A DNA stretch of 64,000 nucleotides from Shewanella sp. MR-4 (lineage in GTDB: Bacteria > Pseudomonadota > Gammaproteobacteria > Enterobacterales > Shewanellaceae): assembly GCF_000014685.1 (NCBI RefSeq), contig NC_008321.1:4027001-4091000 (forward strand), in the 5' to 3' direction. The position numbers and the translations under genes were made by a program. Shown one piece after another: positions 8,852 through 18,417 of the stretch. The notes under the pieces were generated by a model that saw only the letters and a list, made by a program, of their open reading frames with translations, ran no database searches and was not told the DNA's origin. Numbering within the stretch: position 1 is the first letter of the stretch; each line of letters begins with the position of its first letter.

Positions 8852-9256
8852 TTAAGGCTGCCCCGACACCTTGGCCTGCTCAGCCTGCCACTCTTCAATC
8901 ACTTCTTTTGCCGCCCGAAAAGCCTCAATGCCCGATGGCATGCCGCAATACATGGTTGAATGTAAAAGCACTTCTTGGATTTCTTCCACAGTGCAACCAT
9001 TACGCAACGCGCCGCGCACATGGCCTTTTAATTCGGTCGATGCCTTTAACGCGGCAAGCGTCGCTATGGTCACAAGACTGCGAGTTTGCCGAGAAAGCCC
9101 CTCACGCACCCAAACCTCGCCCCAGCAGTTCGCCGTCACCAACTCCTGTAATGGACGCGTAAAATCCGTGGCACTGCTCAAGGCCTTATCGACAAAACTA
9201 TCGCCCATCACGGCGCGGCGTACTTCCAGCCCCTTCTCGTATTGTTCATCATTCAT
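8852..9256 (-). CDS. Carboxymuconolactone decarboxylase-family protein
   Basis: The 134-residue protein matches the CMD / PcaC fold: MNDEQYEKGLEVRRAVMGD at the N-terminus, then the core helices with RSLVTIATLAAL, ELKGHVRGALRNG and EEIQEVLLHSTMYCG. This resembles 4-carboxymuconolactone decarboxylase of the protocatechuate pathway. No other pca gene is nearby, so the exact substrate is uncertain; family members also include small thiol peroxidases with CxxC motifs, which is absent here (single Cys in each of three places). It is monocistronic and convergent with the lipoprotein gene. Confidence 0.8.
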   Translation of the reverse strand: MNDEQYEKGLEVRRAVMGDSFVDKALSSATDFTRPLQELVTANCWGEVWVREGLSRQTRSLVTIATLAALKASTELKGHVRGALRNGCTVEEIQEVLLHSTMYCGMPSGIEAFRAAKEVIEEWQAEQAKVSGQP

Positions 9257-9357
9257 TTATTCAATCCCTGTGTTATCCAATCTCAATTAGCCTACTCTAG
9301 GGAAGATAGCGTGCTCGCGCCATACTCCTTAGGTGGATGCTAGGGCGCAAAAATAAC

Positions 9358-9388
9358 AATGGGTTTATCCCGATTGGATAAACCCATT
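9358..9388 (-). terminator. Terminator of the sulfatase-MoxR-Bat-HAD operon
   Basis: Perfect 13-base arms (AATGGGTTTATCC and GGATAAACCCATT) flank a CGATT loop, followed on the minus strand by GTTATTTTTG. It lies 56 bases past the stop of the HAD gene, which marks the end of the long operon. Confidence 0.7.
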
Positions 9389-9444
9389 CACAACGAACTG
9401 TTTTCAGACGATGATCTTAAAAGCCCATCTGCCAATCTGAGGCC

Positions 9445-10428
9445 TTAGGGATAAATACGCTTCCAATCGGCTTTCATATCGACCATGGGCCAGCCTTTGG
9501 ACGTTGCTTCATCTAAGCCTTTGTTTAACTGACCGATATGGGAGTCGCGATCATATTTCCACTCACGCTTGTCATCGGTATGGTGGATGTACATAGGTAA
9601 ACGTAGGCCGTCACCCGCCGCGGTCCATTGCAACATGGCCAAGTCGCCATCCGAATTACCAAAGGCGGCTATGGGTCTGCGGCCTATACGTTCATATATT
9701 TCCTGCACTTTCATTTCTTTATCGTCGTTCACTAAGAAATTTGGCATACGTTTTAATGTCGGCTTACCGTCAACCAAGCTGAACTCGGTCTCAAAGGTAC
9801 TGCCCACCACTTGCTCTGGGGGAATATGGTAAACGCCTTCCACCCAAGCCCGCATAAAACCCGTGCCGCCGCCGGAGACGATAAAGGTCTTAAAGCCATT
9901 AGCTCGCAGGTAATCCAGCAGCTCTAACATAGGTTGGAACACCATTTCGGTGTACTTTTTCCCTGTGGTGGGATGCTTGGCCGTCGCAATCCAGTCCTTC
10001 ACTATGGCATCGAACTCATCGGTGCTCATGCCGGAATGGGTCGCATAAATCACTTTCACTAAGTCTTCGGTATGCAGCTTGCTCACATCGCCCTTAAGCA
10101 CGCTGGCGAAGGGTTCCTCGGTTTTCCATTCGGGATGGCTTGAAGCCAGGGTTTTGAGGCGGTCGAGGGCAAACAACACCTGAAAGTACATGGGCTGTTC
10201 AGACCATAGGGTGCCGTCGTTGTCAAAGGTCGCGATCCGCTCGGCTTCTGGCACAAAATATTGAGAATTCTTATCCGTCACTTGCTGCACAAACTGTGTA
10301 ATGGCCGCCTTGGCCTTACCATCGTTCCAAGATGCCAAAGGGTCACTCTGGGCCGCATAAGCTTGCCCCACCAGCAACATACTAACGAGTAACAATATCC
10401 AATTGCGGTATAGTCGTATGATTCTCAC
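9445..10428 (-). CDS. Exported HAD-superfamily phosphatase
   Basis: This 327-residue protein has a signal peptide (residues 1-25, ending GQAYA) and a HAD domain. Motif I is FDNDGTLW, with the nucleophile Asp and the general acid Asp two residues later; motif II is FIVSGGGTGF; motif IV is AAFGNSDGDLAML. The pattern resembles phosphoserine phosphatase-like enzymes, here placed in the periplasm. The start is GTG at 10428, backed by AGGAGAT 5 bases upstream. It begins 34 bases after the BatD stop and precedes the terminator, so it is the last gene of the operon. The substrate is unknown; a link to removing a phosphate from a substrate handled by the sulfatase is conjecture. Confidence 0.85.
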   Translation of the reverse strand: MRIIRLYRNWILLLVSMLLVGQAYAAQSDPLASWNDGKAKAAITQFVQQVTDKNSQYFVPEAERIATFDNDGTLWSEQPMYFQVLFALDRLKTLASSHPEWKTEEPFASVLKGDVSKLHTEDLVKVIYATHSGMSTDEFDAIVKDWIATAKHPTTGKKYTEMVFQPMLELLDYLRANGFKTFIVSGGGTGFMRAWVEGVYHIPPEQVVGSTFETEFSLVDGKPTLKRMPNFLVNDDKEMKVQEIYERIGRRPIAAFGNSDGDLAMLQWTAAGDGLRLPMYIHHTDDKREWKYDRDSHIGQLNKGLDEATSKGWPMVDMKADWKRIYP

Positions 10429-10462
10429 AGGGTATCTCCTTATTACTATCTGTAATGTCCCT

Positions 10463-11890
10463 CTATGACTCAGAGGCTTTGGGTTCGGATAACGCGTTTT
10501 CAGCGGCTACTTTTTCGGTTAGTAAGGGTTGCGTCTCTAATGCGACGAGGGCCTTAGGTAAGGCCAACCCCATTCGGACTCGCTTAATGCGCTTCCAGAG
10601 GTAGATAAAATCCGCCCGAGGAGTCGAATGGGTTTGTAACCTCAGGGCAGCTGCTTGCCAATCAGGCTCTGTGGATACCGCTGTCATCGACAGTAATTGT
10701 TTGCGCCGACGTAAGCGTCGGTACAAGAGTGCTCGACAGGTTTGCCATTCACCGCGGCGCAGAGCGCGGTAAAACACTAGCCACACAGGAATAGGATGGG
10801 TTTGGTAATACGCTTTCCCCCAGCGTATCAATAACCCCAATATCGCCGCGCTTAACAGCAGGGTGAACAGTGTCCATGCGTGGTACTTCAACCAAGAACT
10901 CAGGGTATGCTTGACCTTAATAGTCTTCCCTTCCAACACTATCTGCTCCAACTGGCCGCTTTGAGTGTTCCACCACCAGAGTCGATACTCGGGCCAGCTC
11001 ACATCGCCGCCATGTTGCAACACGTAGGTTTGGCTATCGATTCGGCTCGACACATAACCTTCACGGCTTTGTTTATCCACCAGCTCGGGCGAAGTGGGAT
11101 ACAGCTTCCAATCGGGAGAAGCTTGCGCCGGCATAAGATTGGGCAGCAGCACAGATAGGGAATCATTGGCCTCAATATGAATGGTGCGCACTAGGCTATC
11201 CCCCACCTTGAGTACCTCAGCCTCATTTGGGCTCCACTCCTGCTGCACTTTGACGTCCGATGCCGCAAACCAAGCCTTTGTGCTGGCAAGCTCGGCACTG
11301 GGCGGAGCCACCCGAAATCCCATCGCAGGGGTTGTAAGCGTGACAGCTTGTTTGTCGCCATTGACGCCAGCCACCTGAGTGATGACTGTAGCTTCTGGCA
11401 CACTAAAATCACCGCTGGTTTGTGGATAGAGGGCGATTTCCCAGCGCTGCCGCGACCAAGTCTGGCCGTCTTCCTGCTCGGTATAGTTAACGGCAAAGGT
11501 ATTGCGTTGCTTCACTAACACATTGGGGATTTCAATGCCCTTTATCTGAGTGCCCGAGGTAAACCAGCGGTTGGTCGACACCTCAATCTGCAACAATATC
11601 TGCTCCGTCGGCGCCCATAGCTTTTCAGTTCCATTGGGGGTTGCATCCGGTTTGTCACCCAACCACGCCTTCACTTTGACCGCGGTGGCGGGCTCGGTTG
11701 GTAGGGCATCGCCCGCCTGCGCATTGGCATGGGTTGCGAGCAGCAAACCATTCAATACTAAGGTGATGAACATCAAAACGACTCTTCTAGCCATCAATCT
11801 CGCACCGCCGATGACTGGCTTTATCGGCACTCGCACTCTGCTGCCAGATAGCGTTTTGTCGAAGCTCAGTGCACTGTTTGCATGACTCAT
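10463..11890 (-). CDS. BatD-like membrane protein
   Basis: The 475-residue product fits the BatD (oxygen tolerance) family: an N-terminal signal or membrane segment (about residues 35-57), a long periplasmic region with two beta-sandwich-like domains, one membrane helix around residue 345 (LFTLLLSAAILGLLIRW), and a basic cytoplasmic tail. The ATG overlaps the stop of the preceding VWA gene as ATGA, showing translational coupling. An internal ATG at residue 33 (MARRVVLMF) would give a more ordinary signal peptide and is an alternative start. In the MoxR/Bat clusters BatD is thought to be a periplasmic partner of the VWA proteins; its molecular job is not established. Confidence 0.82.
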   Translation of the reverse strand: MSHANSALSFDKTLSGSRVRVPIKPVIGGARLMARRVVLMFITLVLNGLLLATHANAQAGDALPTEPATAVKVKAWLGDKPDATPNGTEKLWAPTEQILLQIEVSTNRWFTSGTQIKGIEIPNVLVKQRNTFAVNYTEQEDGQTWSRQRWEIALYPQTSGDFSVPEATVITQVAGVNGDKQAVTLTTPAMGFRVAPPSAELASTKAWFAASDVKVQQEWSPNEAEVLKVGDSLVRTIHIEANDSLSVLLPNLMPAQASPDWKLYPTSPELVDKQSREGYVSSRIDSQTYVLQHGGDVSWPEYRLWWWNTQSGQLEQIVLEGKTIKVKHTLSSWLKYHAWTLFTLLLSAAILGLLIRWGKAYYQTHPIPVWLVFYRALRRGEWQTCRALLYRRLRRRKQLLSMTAVSTEPDWQAAALRLQTHSTPRADFIYLWKRIKRVRMGLALPKALVALETQPLLTEKVAAENALSEPKASES

Positions 11891-13608
11891 GGCTGCAACC
11901 CTCCCTTGGCGTTATCAGTGCTCTGTGCGTCCTTAGGTTGCAGATTTTGCAGCTGAAACTTCGCCCGCAAAAATTGTTCGGGATTAGCCTCGACTCGCTT
12001 AAGCCAGACTTCAGCCAATTTAGGATCGCCTAACATCTGCTCCGCCGTCAGGTTTTGCGACTGCATTTTATCCTGTGAGGTTTGTTCATCGGCGCCTTCG
12101 GCGGTCTGTGGCTGATCGTCCGGCAACTCGATAGAGGTTTCCTGATCGCCCATACTGTTGGCTTGGGAGGCACTCGCTTGATTGATTTCATCAATAAGCC
12201 CTTGGATAACCTTAAGATTATGCTCGATATCGGCTTTTAGATCTGGAGCAATATCCTGCTTTTTCGCCAGCGTCTTCAATAGCTTACGCGCCGCGATATA
12301 TTCCCGCTGCCGCGCTAATGCGCTGGCGGCATAATAGGCGCCGAGATCGGTTTGTACCTGCATAAAGGCCGAATGGGCGAGCTTATACTCGCCGCCATAG
12401 TAGTAGGCAATGCCCTTGTTGAGCACCGAATGGTAAGCCGCTGCCGCCTTGGCAAATTCGCCCCTACTAAACCAGAGTGCGCCTTGTTGATCCGGCGTTA
12501 GCCACAGATCCAACCACCATTGCCAACTCCGCTCGGCAAAGCTGACTTGTGTCACTTGGGTCTCGGTGGCGGCCTTAGAAACGGTGATTTCGGCATAGAC
12601 CTGTTGCGGCGCAATACTCGGTAGCATTAACGCTAACACTAGGCTCCATTTCACCAACCAACCCCGGCGAAACCACAGTAAACTGAGCAAGGCTAAGGGC
12701 CAGAGCAACCAATAGCCCTCATCTAACCAAGGCATGCTGGAATCATTATTGAGCATGCTAAAGCGCTCAATTTTGCGCTCAAGAGCCTGAATATCCGCAT
12801 CATCTATTGTCATGCGGTACAGACTGCCGCCCGTGCTATCGGCCAAGTTGGCAAGGGAGTCAACATCCACTGGCACCTGCGATTGAACATCGGGATCGCC
12901 GATCGCCAAGATCAGCAATTGATAGGGAGGATGTTCAAACTGCTCAGTAAAATACCGCTCAAACGCATCGATAGTGAGTTGGTCAACGCCGTCGGTGAGC
13001 AGTAAGACACTGTTGCCCGCATTGGCGGGTAATTGCTCAGCGAGCTGACTCAGTGCGGTTTGCGCCGCCTTACCCGATAACGGCATCACCTCAGGGCTGA
13101 TCGCCTCAAGGTAAGGCTGCAGCACCTTAGCGTCGCTGGTAACAGGCATAGCCACATGGGCGCTGCCCGCAAACACCATCAACCCCGTCTTACCGCCGCT
13201 TCGCGCCGCGATTAAATCTAAGATCTTATGTTTAGCGCGGCTGAGTCTATCCGGCGCCACGTCCTGCTGTTTCATGCTCTCGCTGCTGTCGAGCAACACC
13301 ATCAGCGCGGCATCGTCCTCGCCGAAGGGCGACGCTTCACGCTCCCAGGTCGGTCCCGCACAGATAATCACTGCCAATAACAGCAATAACATTAAGATTT
13401 TCAAAGGTAATTGACTGCGCCAACCGCCTTGATTCAGCGTGAGCGCACTGCGCAAATGGTTGGGAAAAAATACTAGCCGTTGCTGCACATCATCCCGGCG
13501 CCAACGCAACATCAGCACAATGGCGAGTGGAATGAGGGTCAATAACCAGAGTGGCCGAATAAAATGAAACTGCGCCAACATTTGCAGTTCTAAATGCCAA
13601 TCACTCAT
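11887..13608 (-). CDS. VWA-TPR membrane protein (BatB/BatC-like fusion)
   Basis: This 573-residue protein has two N-terminal membrane helices (about 17-34 and 70-84), a VWA domain with the metal-ion site DSSES (107-111), two more hydrophobic segments around 298-330, and a C-terminal part with TPR-like helices (FSRGEFAKAAAAYHSVL, residues about 370-440) followed by a Gln- and Asp-rich tail. The arrangement equals BatB joined to BatC. VWA domains bind partner proteins in a metal-dependent way and the TPRs add a second docking surface. It overlaps the upstream VWA gene by 8 bases and the BatD gene by 4, so the three are co-translated. Confidence 0.87.
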   Translation of the reverse strand: MSDWHLELQMLAQFHFIRPLWLLTLIPLAIVLMLRWRRDDVQQRLVFFPNHLRSALTLNQGGWRSQLPLKILMLLLLLAVIICAGPTWEREASPFGEDDAALMVLLDSSESMKQQDVAPDRLSRAKHKILDLIAARSGGKTGLMVFAGSAHVAMPVTSDAKVLQPYLEAISPEVMPLSGKAAQTALSQLAEQLPANAGNSVLLLTDGVDQLTIDAFERYFTEQFEHPPYQLLILAIGDPDVQSQVPVDVDSLANLADSTGGSLYRMTIDDADIQALERKIERFSMLNNDSSMPWLDEGYWLLWPLALLSLLWFRRGWLVKWSLVLALMLPSIAPQQVYAEITVSKAATETQVTQVSFAERSWQWWLDLWLTPDQQGALWFSRGEFAKAAAAYHSVLNKGIAYYYGGEYKLAHSAFMQVQTDLGAYYAASALARQREYIAARKLLKTLAKKQDIAPDLKADIEHNLKVIQGLIDEINQASASQANSMGDQETSIELPDDQPQTAEGADEQTSQDKMQSQNLTAEQMLGDPKLAEVWLKRVEANPEQFLRAKFQLQNLQPKDAQSTDNAKGGLQP

Positions 13609-14608
13609 TGGCCACCTCGGTGCGGCTGAACATTTGCCGCAGCGTCATCCAACTGAAAATCAACAAGTGTAAGGCGAGTACGATGGCAATCAGATAATAA
13701 TGCAGGGTAATTTTCGGGCGGAAACTGGCGCTGCTGTATTGCTGCGGCTCTAGCTTATCGATCAGCTGATACGCCTTATCCAATTCCGCTTGGTCGATAG
13801 CAATAAAGGCGCGCGCCTGAGTGAGCTGCGACACCCTTTGAACCACCTCCATATCCATTGGCTGCTCGCCCACATGGGTGGGATCGCCCATAGCGATAAT
13901 GTAAATCTTGATGCCTCTGGCAGCCGCAATCTTGGCGGCATCCACGGGTTCGACAAAGCTGCCAGTATCGTTACCATCGGTCAGCACTATCATCACCTGC
14001 TGCTCCGATGGCTGCGGATTTTGCTCGAACACTTTAATGCCAAGACCAATCGCATCGCCAAGATGGGTGCTCTGCCCCGCCATCCCCGTTTGCGCCTCCT
14101 CTAGCAAGCTTAACCACACCTGCTGATCGGCGGTAAATGGCGTTTGGATAAAGGCGGCATCCCCAAACAAGATCAGTCCAAACCGATCGCCACTGCGTTT
14201 GGCGATAAAGGTTTTTAAGACGTTTTTCGCCGCGTTTAAGCGGGTTAAGGTACTGCCATCGGCGGTGGTAAAATCCGCCTCATCCATGGAGCCAGACAAG
14301 TCCACCAACATAAGGACGTCCCGCCCGAAGGCTTCGCGGGTTTGAACTTCACCTAAGATACTGGGCTTAGCCAATGCGGTAACAATCAACAGCCAAGAGA
14401 GGATCAGCATGCCCCGCTGCCAATGTTTCGGGCTGAGCAGGCCAGCGGCAACTTTGGGAGTCTCGTTCAATGCCCGAAGGATTTCGGTAAAGAACGGCAC
14501 TTTGATCGCGTCTTCGCGACTACGGTACGCGGGCACAAACCAGTACACCAGCACGGGCAGCGGCAACAGGATAAACGCCCAAGGATAGGCAAACTCAAGC
14601 TGATCCAT
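13601..14608 (-). CDS. VWA membrane protein (BatA-like)
   Basis: The 335-residue protein has two N-terminal membrane helices (about 10-26 and 66-80), a VWA domain with the complete metal-binding motif DLSGS (103-107), and a C-terminal membrane helix (about 300-320, YLIAIVLALHLLIF). It is the usual BatA layout: the VWA domain sits between membrane anchors, here probably on the periplasmic side. It overlaps the DUF4381 gene by 14 bases at its start and the next VWA gene by 8 bases at its end. Working with the MoxR ATPase encoded upstream is the family expectation. Confidence 0.87.
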   Translation of the reverse strand: MDQLEFAYPWAFILLPLPVLVYWFVPAYRSREDAIKVPFFTEILRALNETPKVAAGLLSPKHWQRGMLILSWLLIVTALAKPSILGEVQTREAFGRDVLMLVDLSGSMDEADFTTADGSTLTRLNAAKNVLKTFIAKRSGDRFGLILFGDAAFIQTPFTADQQVWLSLLEEAQTGMAGQSTHLGDAIGLGIKVFEQNPQPSEQQVMIVLTDGNDTGSFVEPVDAAKIAAARGIKIYIIAMGDPTHVGEQPMDMEVVQRVSQLTQARAFIAIDQAELDKAYQLIDKLEPQQYSSASFRPKITLHYYLIAIVLALHLLIFSWMTLRQMFSRTEVANE

Positions 14609-15113
14609 GGCGAGCCTCCGGCAATTGATGCCCGCTTAACCACTGGCTTAGCCCTTGGCGCACAGCGCTAAAGTCGGGGCGAGCGACATTAGGATCTTCA
14701 AGGCATTTTAGCCACTGCTGAAACGATTCATCGTTCGCGAGGTGAGCCTTTGTATGGTAACGCCCCATCTGCTCGAGCAAAGGAGCACCGTAGAGGGAGG
14801 CGTTTTTCGGCTCTAAGTAGACCATCACGATTTTAATAATCTTCATCATCTGCGTCGGCCAATGCGGATCCTCCGCCGACAGACTCAGCAAGGCCGTTAT
14901 CGCCTCCTGGCGGTAACGGTTTCGCCACCAGAAAATCCCCTTGAGATACAGGCGATAACCCAGATACAGCAGCAATACCAGCAGCAATATTTGCCAGCCC
15001 AGAGTCTGTGGCCACCAGCTCACAGGATCGGGCTGAGCCACGTCTTTTAACTCCCTCAGCATGTAGCTGCTGGGAGGAGACTGAGTTGCACCAAGCAGTA
15101 AGATTGCCGTCAT
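14595..15113 (-). CDS. DUF4381 membrane protein of the MoxR/Bat cluster
   Basis: The 172-residue protein has one clear membrane helix (about 40-58, LGWQILLLVLLLYLGYRLYL) after a short N-terminal part containing the PDPVSWWP motif common in this family, and a basic cytoplasmic C-terminal domain rich in helices. Small proteins of this type sit between the DUF58 and VWA genes in many MoxR operons and are thought to help hold the complex at the membrane. It overlaps the DUF58 gene by 4 bases (ATGA) and the VWA gene by 14 bases. Confidence 0.8.
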   Translation of the reverse strand: MTAILLLGATQSPPSSYMLRELKDVAQPDPVSWWPQTLGWQILLLVLLLYLGYRLYLKGIFWWRNRYRQEAITALLSLSAEDPHWPTQMMKIIKIVMVYLEPKNASLYGAPLLEQMGRYHTKAHLANDESFQQWLKCLEDPNVARPDFSAVRQGLSQWLSGHQLPEARHGSA

Positions 15114-16105
15114 TGGATATCACTCAGGGTACGAGCCAGTTGCAGCAGATGATCGCCTTGCGTGCCGATTTCAATGAAGGGCATACGCTGCATCGCCATC
15201 AGATTTTTGAGTTGGGTTTGTTTCTCAAGATATTGTTTTTGCAGCGCCTTATTCACCTCGGCCGTTTGTTGTCCCTTCTGTAATGCCAACTGATATTGGC
15301 CATCACCCACCACCCAAGTGCTGCTAACACTATCTTCGGGCACATGGGTTTCCATCGGATCAGAGATAAAAATACACAGCACATCATTATGCTGCTGCAG
15401 GTACTTTAACTGTTTGAGGGATTGGTTATCTGCATCGGCAAAGTCGCTGACAATCACTAGCGTTGCGGCTTTGAGGCTGCGCTGACTTAAAATTTGCATC
15501 CACTGGGCGAAGCTTACCCGTTTGCTATCTCGGCTCGCCGCGCTCAGGGAATGATTGGCTTGGATAAGCCTATCTAATCCCATTAAAAAATGCGCCGTAC
15601 CACGCTTTGCCGAGCACCAATGTAGCTGCCGAGTCGCGGATATCAACAGCCCAACCCTGTCATTATTGGCCAGCGCCAGCCAGCCCATTAAGGCGGCAAT
15701 CTCGGCGGCCACGACGGATTTCATATGGCTCACCGAACCAAAATACATGGAGCTACGTTGGTCAACGCAAAGGATCACTTGGCGATCTTTCTCTTCGGTG
15801 TAACTGCGCACATGGGGCTTACCCGTGCGCTGGGTGACCTTCCAATCCATTTGGCGAATATCATCACCCAGTTGGTAGTGGCGCAGCTCCTCAAAGTTCA
15901 GCCCGCGCCCCCGTTGATGCGATTGATAACGGCCAGAAAGGTGCGCCCGAGAGTAACGCAGGCTAAGCAGTTTGATTTGCGTCGTCTGTCCCTGCAATCG
16001 TACCAGTTGTGGCAAACTGGCGTAGATACGGGAGTCCTGTTGCTTAGCGGCAGCGGACATGGACGACAGAGTTCGAGAGGATGTGGCCAGAGATGCGAGC
16101 GCCAT
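15110..16105 (-). CDS. DUF58 domain protein
   Basis: The 331-residue product shows the DUF58 hallmark (GDDIRQMDWKVTQRTGKPHVR, abbreviated here as GDDIR...DWKVT...RTGKP) near residues 78-100, followed by a VWA-like fold with VILCVDQRSSM and later VIVSDFAD. There is no signal peptide or membrane helix, so it should be cytoplasmic or peripheral. DUF58 proteins nearly always accompany MoxR ATPases, as here: the MoxR stop is 5 bases upstream of this start. It probably forms the soluble adaptor between the ATPase and the membrane VWA proteins; this is inference from conserved order. Confidence 0.87.
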   Translation of the reverse strand: MALASLATSSRTLSSMSAAAKQQDSRIYASLPQLVRLQGQTTQIKLLSLRYSRAHLSGRYQSHQRGRGLNFEELRHYQLGDDIRQMDWKVTQRTGKPHVRSYTEEKDRQVILCVDQRSSMYFGSVSHMKSVVAAEIAALMGWLALANNDRVGLLISATRQLHWCSAKRGTAHFLMGLDRLIQANHSLSAASRDSKRVSFAQWMQILSQRSLKAATLVIVSDFADADNQSLKQLKYLQQHNDVLCIFISDPMETHVPEDSVSSTWVVGDGQYQLALQKGQQTAEVNKALQKQYLEKQTQLKNLMAMQRMPFIEIGTQGDHLLQLARTLSDIQ

Positions 16106-16110
16106 AGCCG

Positions 16111-17112
16111 TTATCCAATACTGACCACATCGAGCAGTTCATGCACCAGATCGCGCTGATTGACTCCATCCGCTAATGCCTCGTAGGAGAGGCTCAACCT
16201 ATGGCCCAACACTAAAATCGCCACCTCACGCACATCGTCCACCAGCACATGGTCGCGGCCATTTAGCCAAGCCAAGGCGCGGGCACATTTGTCCAGCGCA
16301 ATGGATGCCCGAGGGCTGGCGCCAATCATCAGCCAGCTGGCTAACTTGGACTGGGGATATTGCTCTGGCTGGCGCGTCGCCATTACTAAATCGATAATAT
16401 AGTTCTCCACCATATCCGATAGCGTCACGGCCGCAATTTGCTGCCGCGCCTTGAGAATACTGGCGGGATCTATGGTGATGGTTTGCGGTTTTTCGGTGCT
16501 AAATACGCCGTTTTCCTCACTGCGGACGAGGCGCACTATGTCACGCTCGGCTTCTTTTGTAGGGTATTCCACCGAAGCTTTGATCAGGAAACGATCCATC
16601 TGCGCCTCGGGCAGCGGATAGGTACCTTCCTGCTCGATGGGGTTTTGCGTCGCCAGCACCATAAAGAGTTCGGGCAACACATGGGTTTGCCCCGCCACGG
16701 TAATAGTGCCTTCGGCCATGGCCTCTAACAGCGCCGCCTGCACCTTGGCGGGGGCACGGTTAATTTCATCGGCCAGCACGATTTGATTAAACACTGGCCC
16801 CGGCTGAAACCTGAGTGTCGATTTACCCTCAGCCTCGTGAAGCACCTCAGTGCCCGTCACATCGGAGGGTAAGAGATCCGGCGTAAACTGGATCCGACCA
16901 AAGGAAATCGCCAAGGCATTGGCCAAGGCCTTAACCGAGCGGGTTTTTGCCGTTCCGGGCAAACCTTCGAGCAGCACATGGCCGCTACACAGTAAGCCCA
17001 AAATCAGACTGCGGATCACTGTGCGTTGCCCTACGACTTGAGATTCAACCTGCTCAATTAAGGCGAGAATATCCCCGTGGGCACGCGTTTGTGTGTTAGC
17101 CATTGGTTCCAT
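16111..17112 (-). CDS. MoxR-family AAA+ ATPase
   Basis: The 333-residue ATPase has Walker A GLPGTAKT (50-57), Walker B IVLADEI (111-117) and the downstream conserved NPIEQEGTYPLPEAQMDRF block with its arginine finger. This is the MoxR subgroup, thought to act as chaperones that mature other proteins or load metal into them. The start at 17112 is chosen because AGGA lies 7 bases upstream; a second ATG three codons on is possible. The gene overlaps the end of the sulfatase maturase gene by 17 bases, so the two are almost certainly co-expressed. Confidence 0.92.
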   Translation of the reverse strand: MEPMANTQTRAHGDILALIEQVESQVVGQRTVIRSLILGLLCSGHVLLEGLPGTAKTRSVKALANALAISFGRIQFTPDLLPSDVTGTEVLHEAEGKSTLRFQPGPVFNQIVLADEINRAPAKVQAALLEAMAEGTITVAGQTHVLPELFMVLATQNPIEQEGTYPLPEAQMDRFLIKASVEYPTKEAERDIVRLVRSEENGVFSTEKPQTITIDPASILKARQQIAAVTLSDMVENYIIDLVMATRQPEQYPQSKLASWLMIGASPRASIALDKCARALAWLNGRDHVLVDDVREVAILVLGHRLSLSYEALADGVNQRDLVHELLDVVSIG

Positions 17113-18403
17113 GTGGTTGTCCTAGCAATACGGCCAATCCCGTCAGAATTGGCAACGAATAATCGAAAAATGCTTTAATCCCTGGACACAGATAATTGAG
17201 CCCTTCTTCCCCATCAGGGGTTTTCAGCAGGCGATTTTTAGGGCATTCACCCCAACAGAGTTTGAGATAAGGGCAGTCTTTACAGTATTGGGGTAACGAA
17301 TCGCGCTTCGCCATACCAAAGGTTAATTGCCGGGTTGAGAACGCCATTTCATTTAAGGGACGCTCGCGCACATTGGCAATCTTATATTCGGGGTAAACAT
17401 AATGGTCACAGCTAAAGACATCGCCATTATGCTCAATGGCTAAGCCCTTACCGCAAAACTCAGCGGTAATACAAAGCTGCGCCGGTTTGCCCATCACTTG
17501 GGCGACCGCCGTCTCAAACAGGTTAACCAGTACTCGGCCAAGATCGTTGTTGATCCACTCTTCAAAGGTGACGATAAGGAACTTGCCCCAGTCATCGGCA
17601 TCGACTGACCAATCCGTCACCACCGACATAGGATGCCCAGGCTTTGCCAGCTCGCTGCCGACCGTGGGTACCATGCTGCTGTTCCAAAACTGTGGCGCCG
17701 TGGTTTTAAAATCGCTGGGTTCGACCACAGGATTGAACTGGATATAGGTCGCGCCCAACTCTTTGGTGACAAAGCGATAAACTTCGAGCGGGTACTTAAC
17801 GTTGTGGCGGTTAACCGTCACTAAGGCGTTAAAACGCACCTTGTATTGTTTGAGCTTTTCGACCGCGGCCATCACTAAATGAAAGGTTGGCTTGCCACTG
17901 CGGGTCACACGATATTTGTTATGGAGTTCTTCGGGACCGTCGATGGATAAACCCACGAGGAAATTATGTTCGGCAAGAAACTGGCACCACTCATCGTTTA
18001 ATAGGATGCCGTTGGTTTGCAGATCGTTTTCAATTTTAACGCCCACGGGCTGATATTTTTTCTGTAGCTGAACTACCTTGCGATAGTAGTCCACGCCTAA
18101 CAGGGTCGGCTCGCCACCCTGCCATGAGAATACGATTTCATCGCCATCTTGGCTTTCGATATAACCTTTAATAAAGGCTTCGAGGGTCGCATCATCCATC
18201 TCTGGTTGCTTAGGCTGATGCAATAAGCCTTCTTTGTGCAGATAAAAACAGTACTGGCAATCGATGTTACATTTCGCCCCACCGGGTTTAGCCATCACGT
18301 GGAAACGACGTTGGTAATCGGGATGCTCTCCAAGCGCTTTTGCAGCTGATTTTAACGGTACGACATCGAGTATCGTTGATGCTCGCATTGAAGTTTTCGC
18401 CAT
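17096..18403 (-). CDS. Anaerobic sulfatase-maturating radical SAM enzyme (anSME)
   Basis: The enzyme oxidises the active-site Ser or Cys of a sulfatase to formylglycine without oxygen. The 435-residue product has the radical SAM cluster motif C-x3-C-x2-C (Cys45, Cys49, Cys52, in KCNIDCQYCFY) and the C-terminal SPASM cysteines (CGKG, FSCDHYVYPEY, CKDCPYLKLCWGEC) that bind two more iron-sulfur clusters. The start at 18403 has AAGGA 8 bases upstream; an upstream in-frame ATG at 18448 lies inside the preceding hairpin and is unlikely. It follows the sulfatase gene by 68 bases; that gene encodes a matching Ser-type target. Confidence 0.93.
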   Translation of the reverse strand: MAKTSMRASTILDVVPLKSAAKALGEHPDYQRRFHVMAKPGGAKCNIDCQYCFYLHKEGLLHQPKQPEMDDATLEAFIKGYIESQDGDEIVFSWQGGEPTLLGVDYYRKVVQLQKKYQPVGVKIENDLQTNGILLNDEWCQFLAEHNFLVGLSIDGPEELHNKYRVTRSGKPTFHLVMAAVEKLKQYKVRFNALVTVNRHNVKYPLEVYRFVTKELGATYIQFNPVVEPSDFKTTAPQFWNSSMVPTVGSELAKPGHPMSVVTDWSVDADDWGKFLIVTFEEWINNDLGRVLVNLFETAVAQVMGKPAQLCITAEFCGKGLAIEHNGDVFSCDHYVYPEYKIANVRERPLNEMAFSTRQLTFGMAKRDSLPQYCKDCPYLKLCWGECPKNRLLKTPDGEEGLNYLCPGIKAFFDYSLPILTGLAVLLGQPHGTNG

Positions 18404-18417
18404 GCAGACTTCCTTGT

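Noticed and set aside
8833..9290. Plus-strand reading frames over the CMD-like gene
   Set aside because: The minus-strand frame encodes a clear family protein; the plus-strand frames do not resemble any protein.
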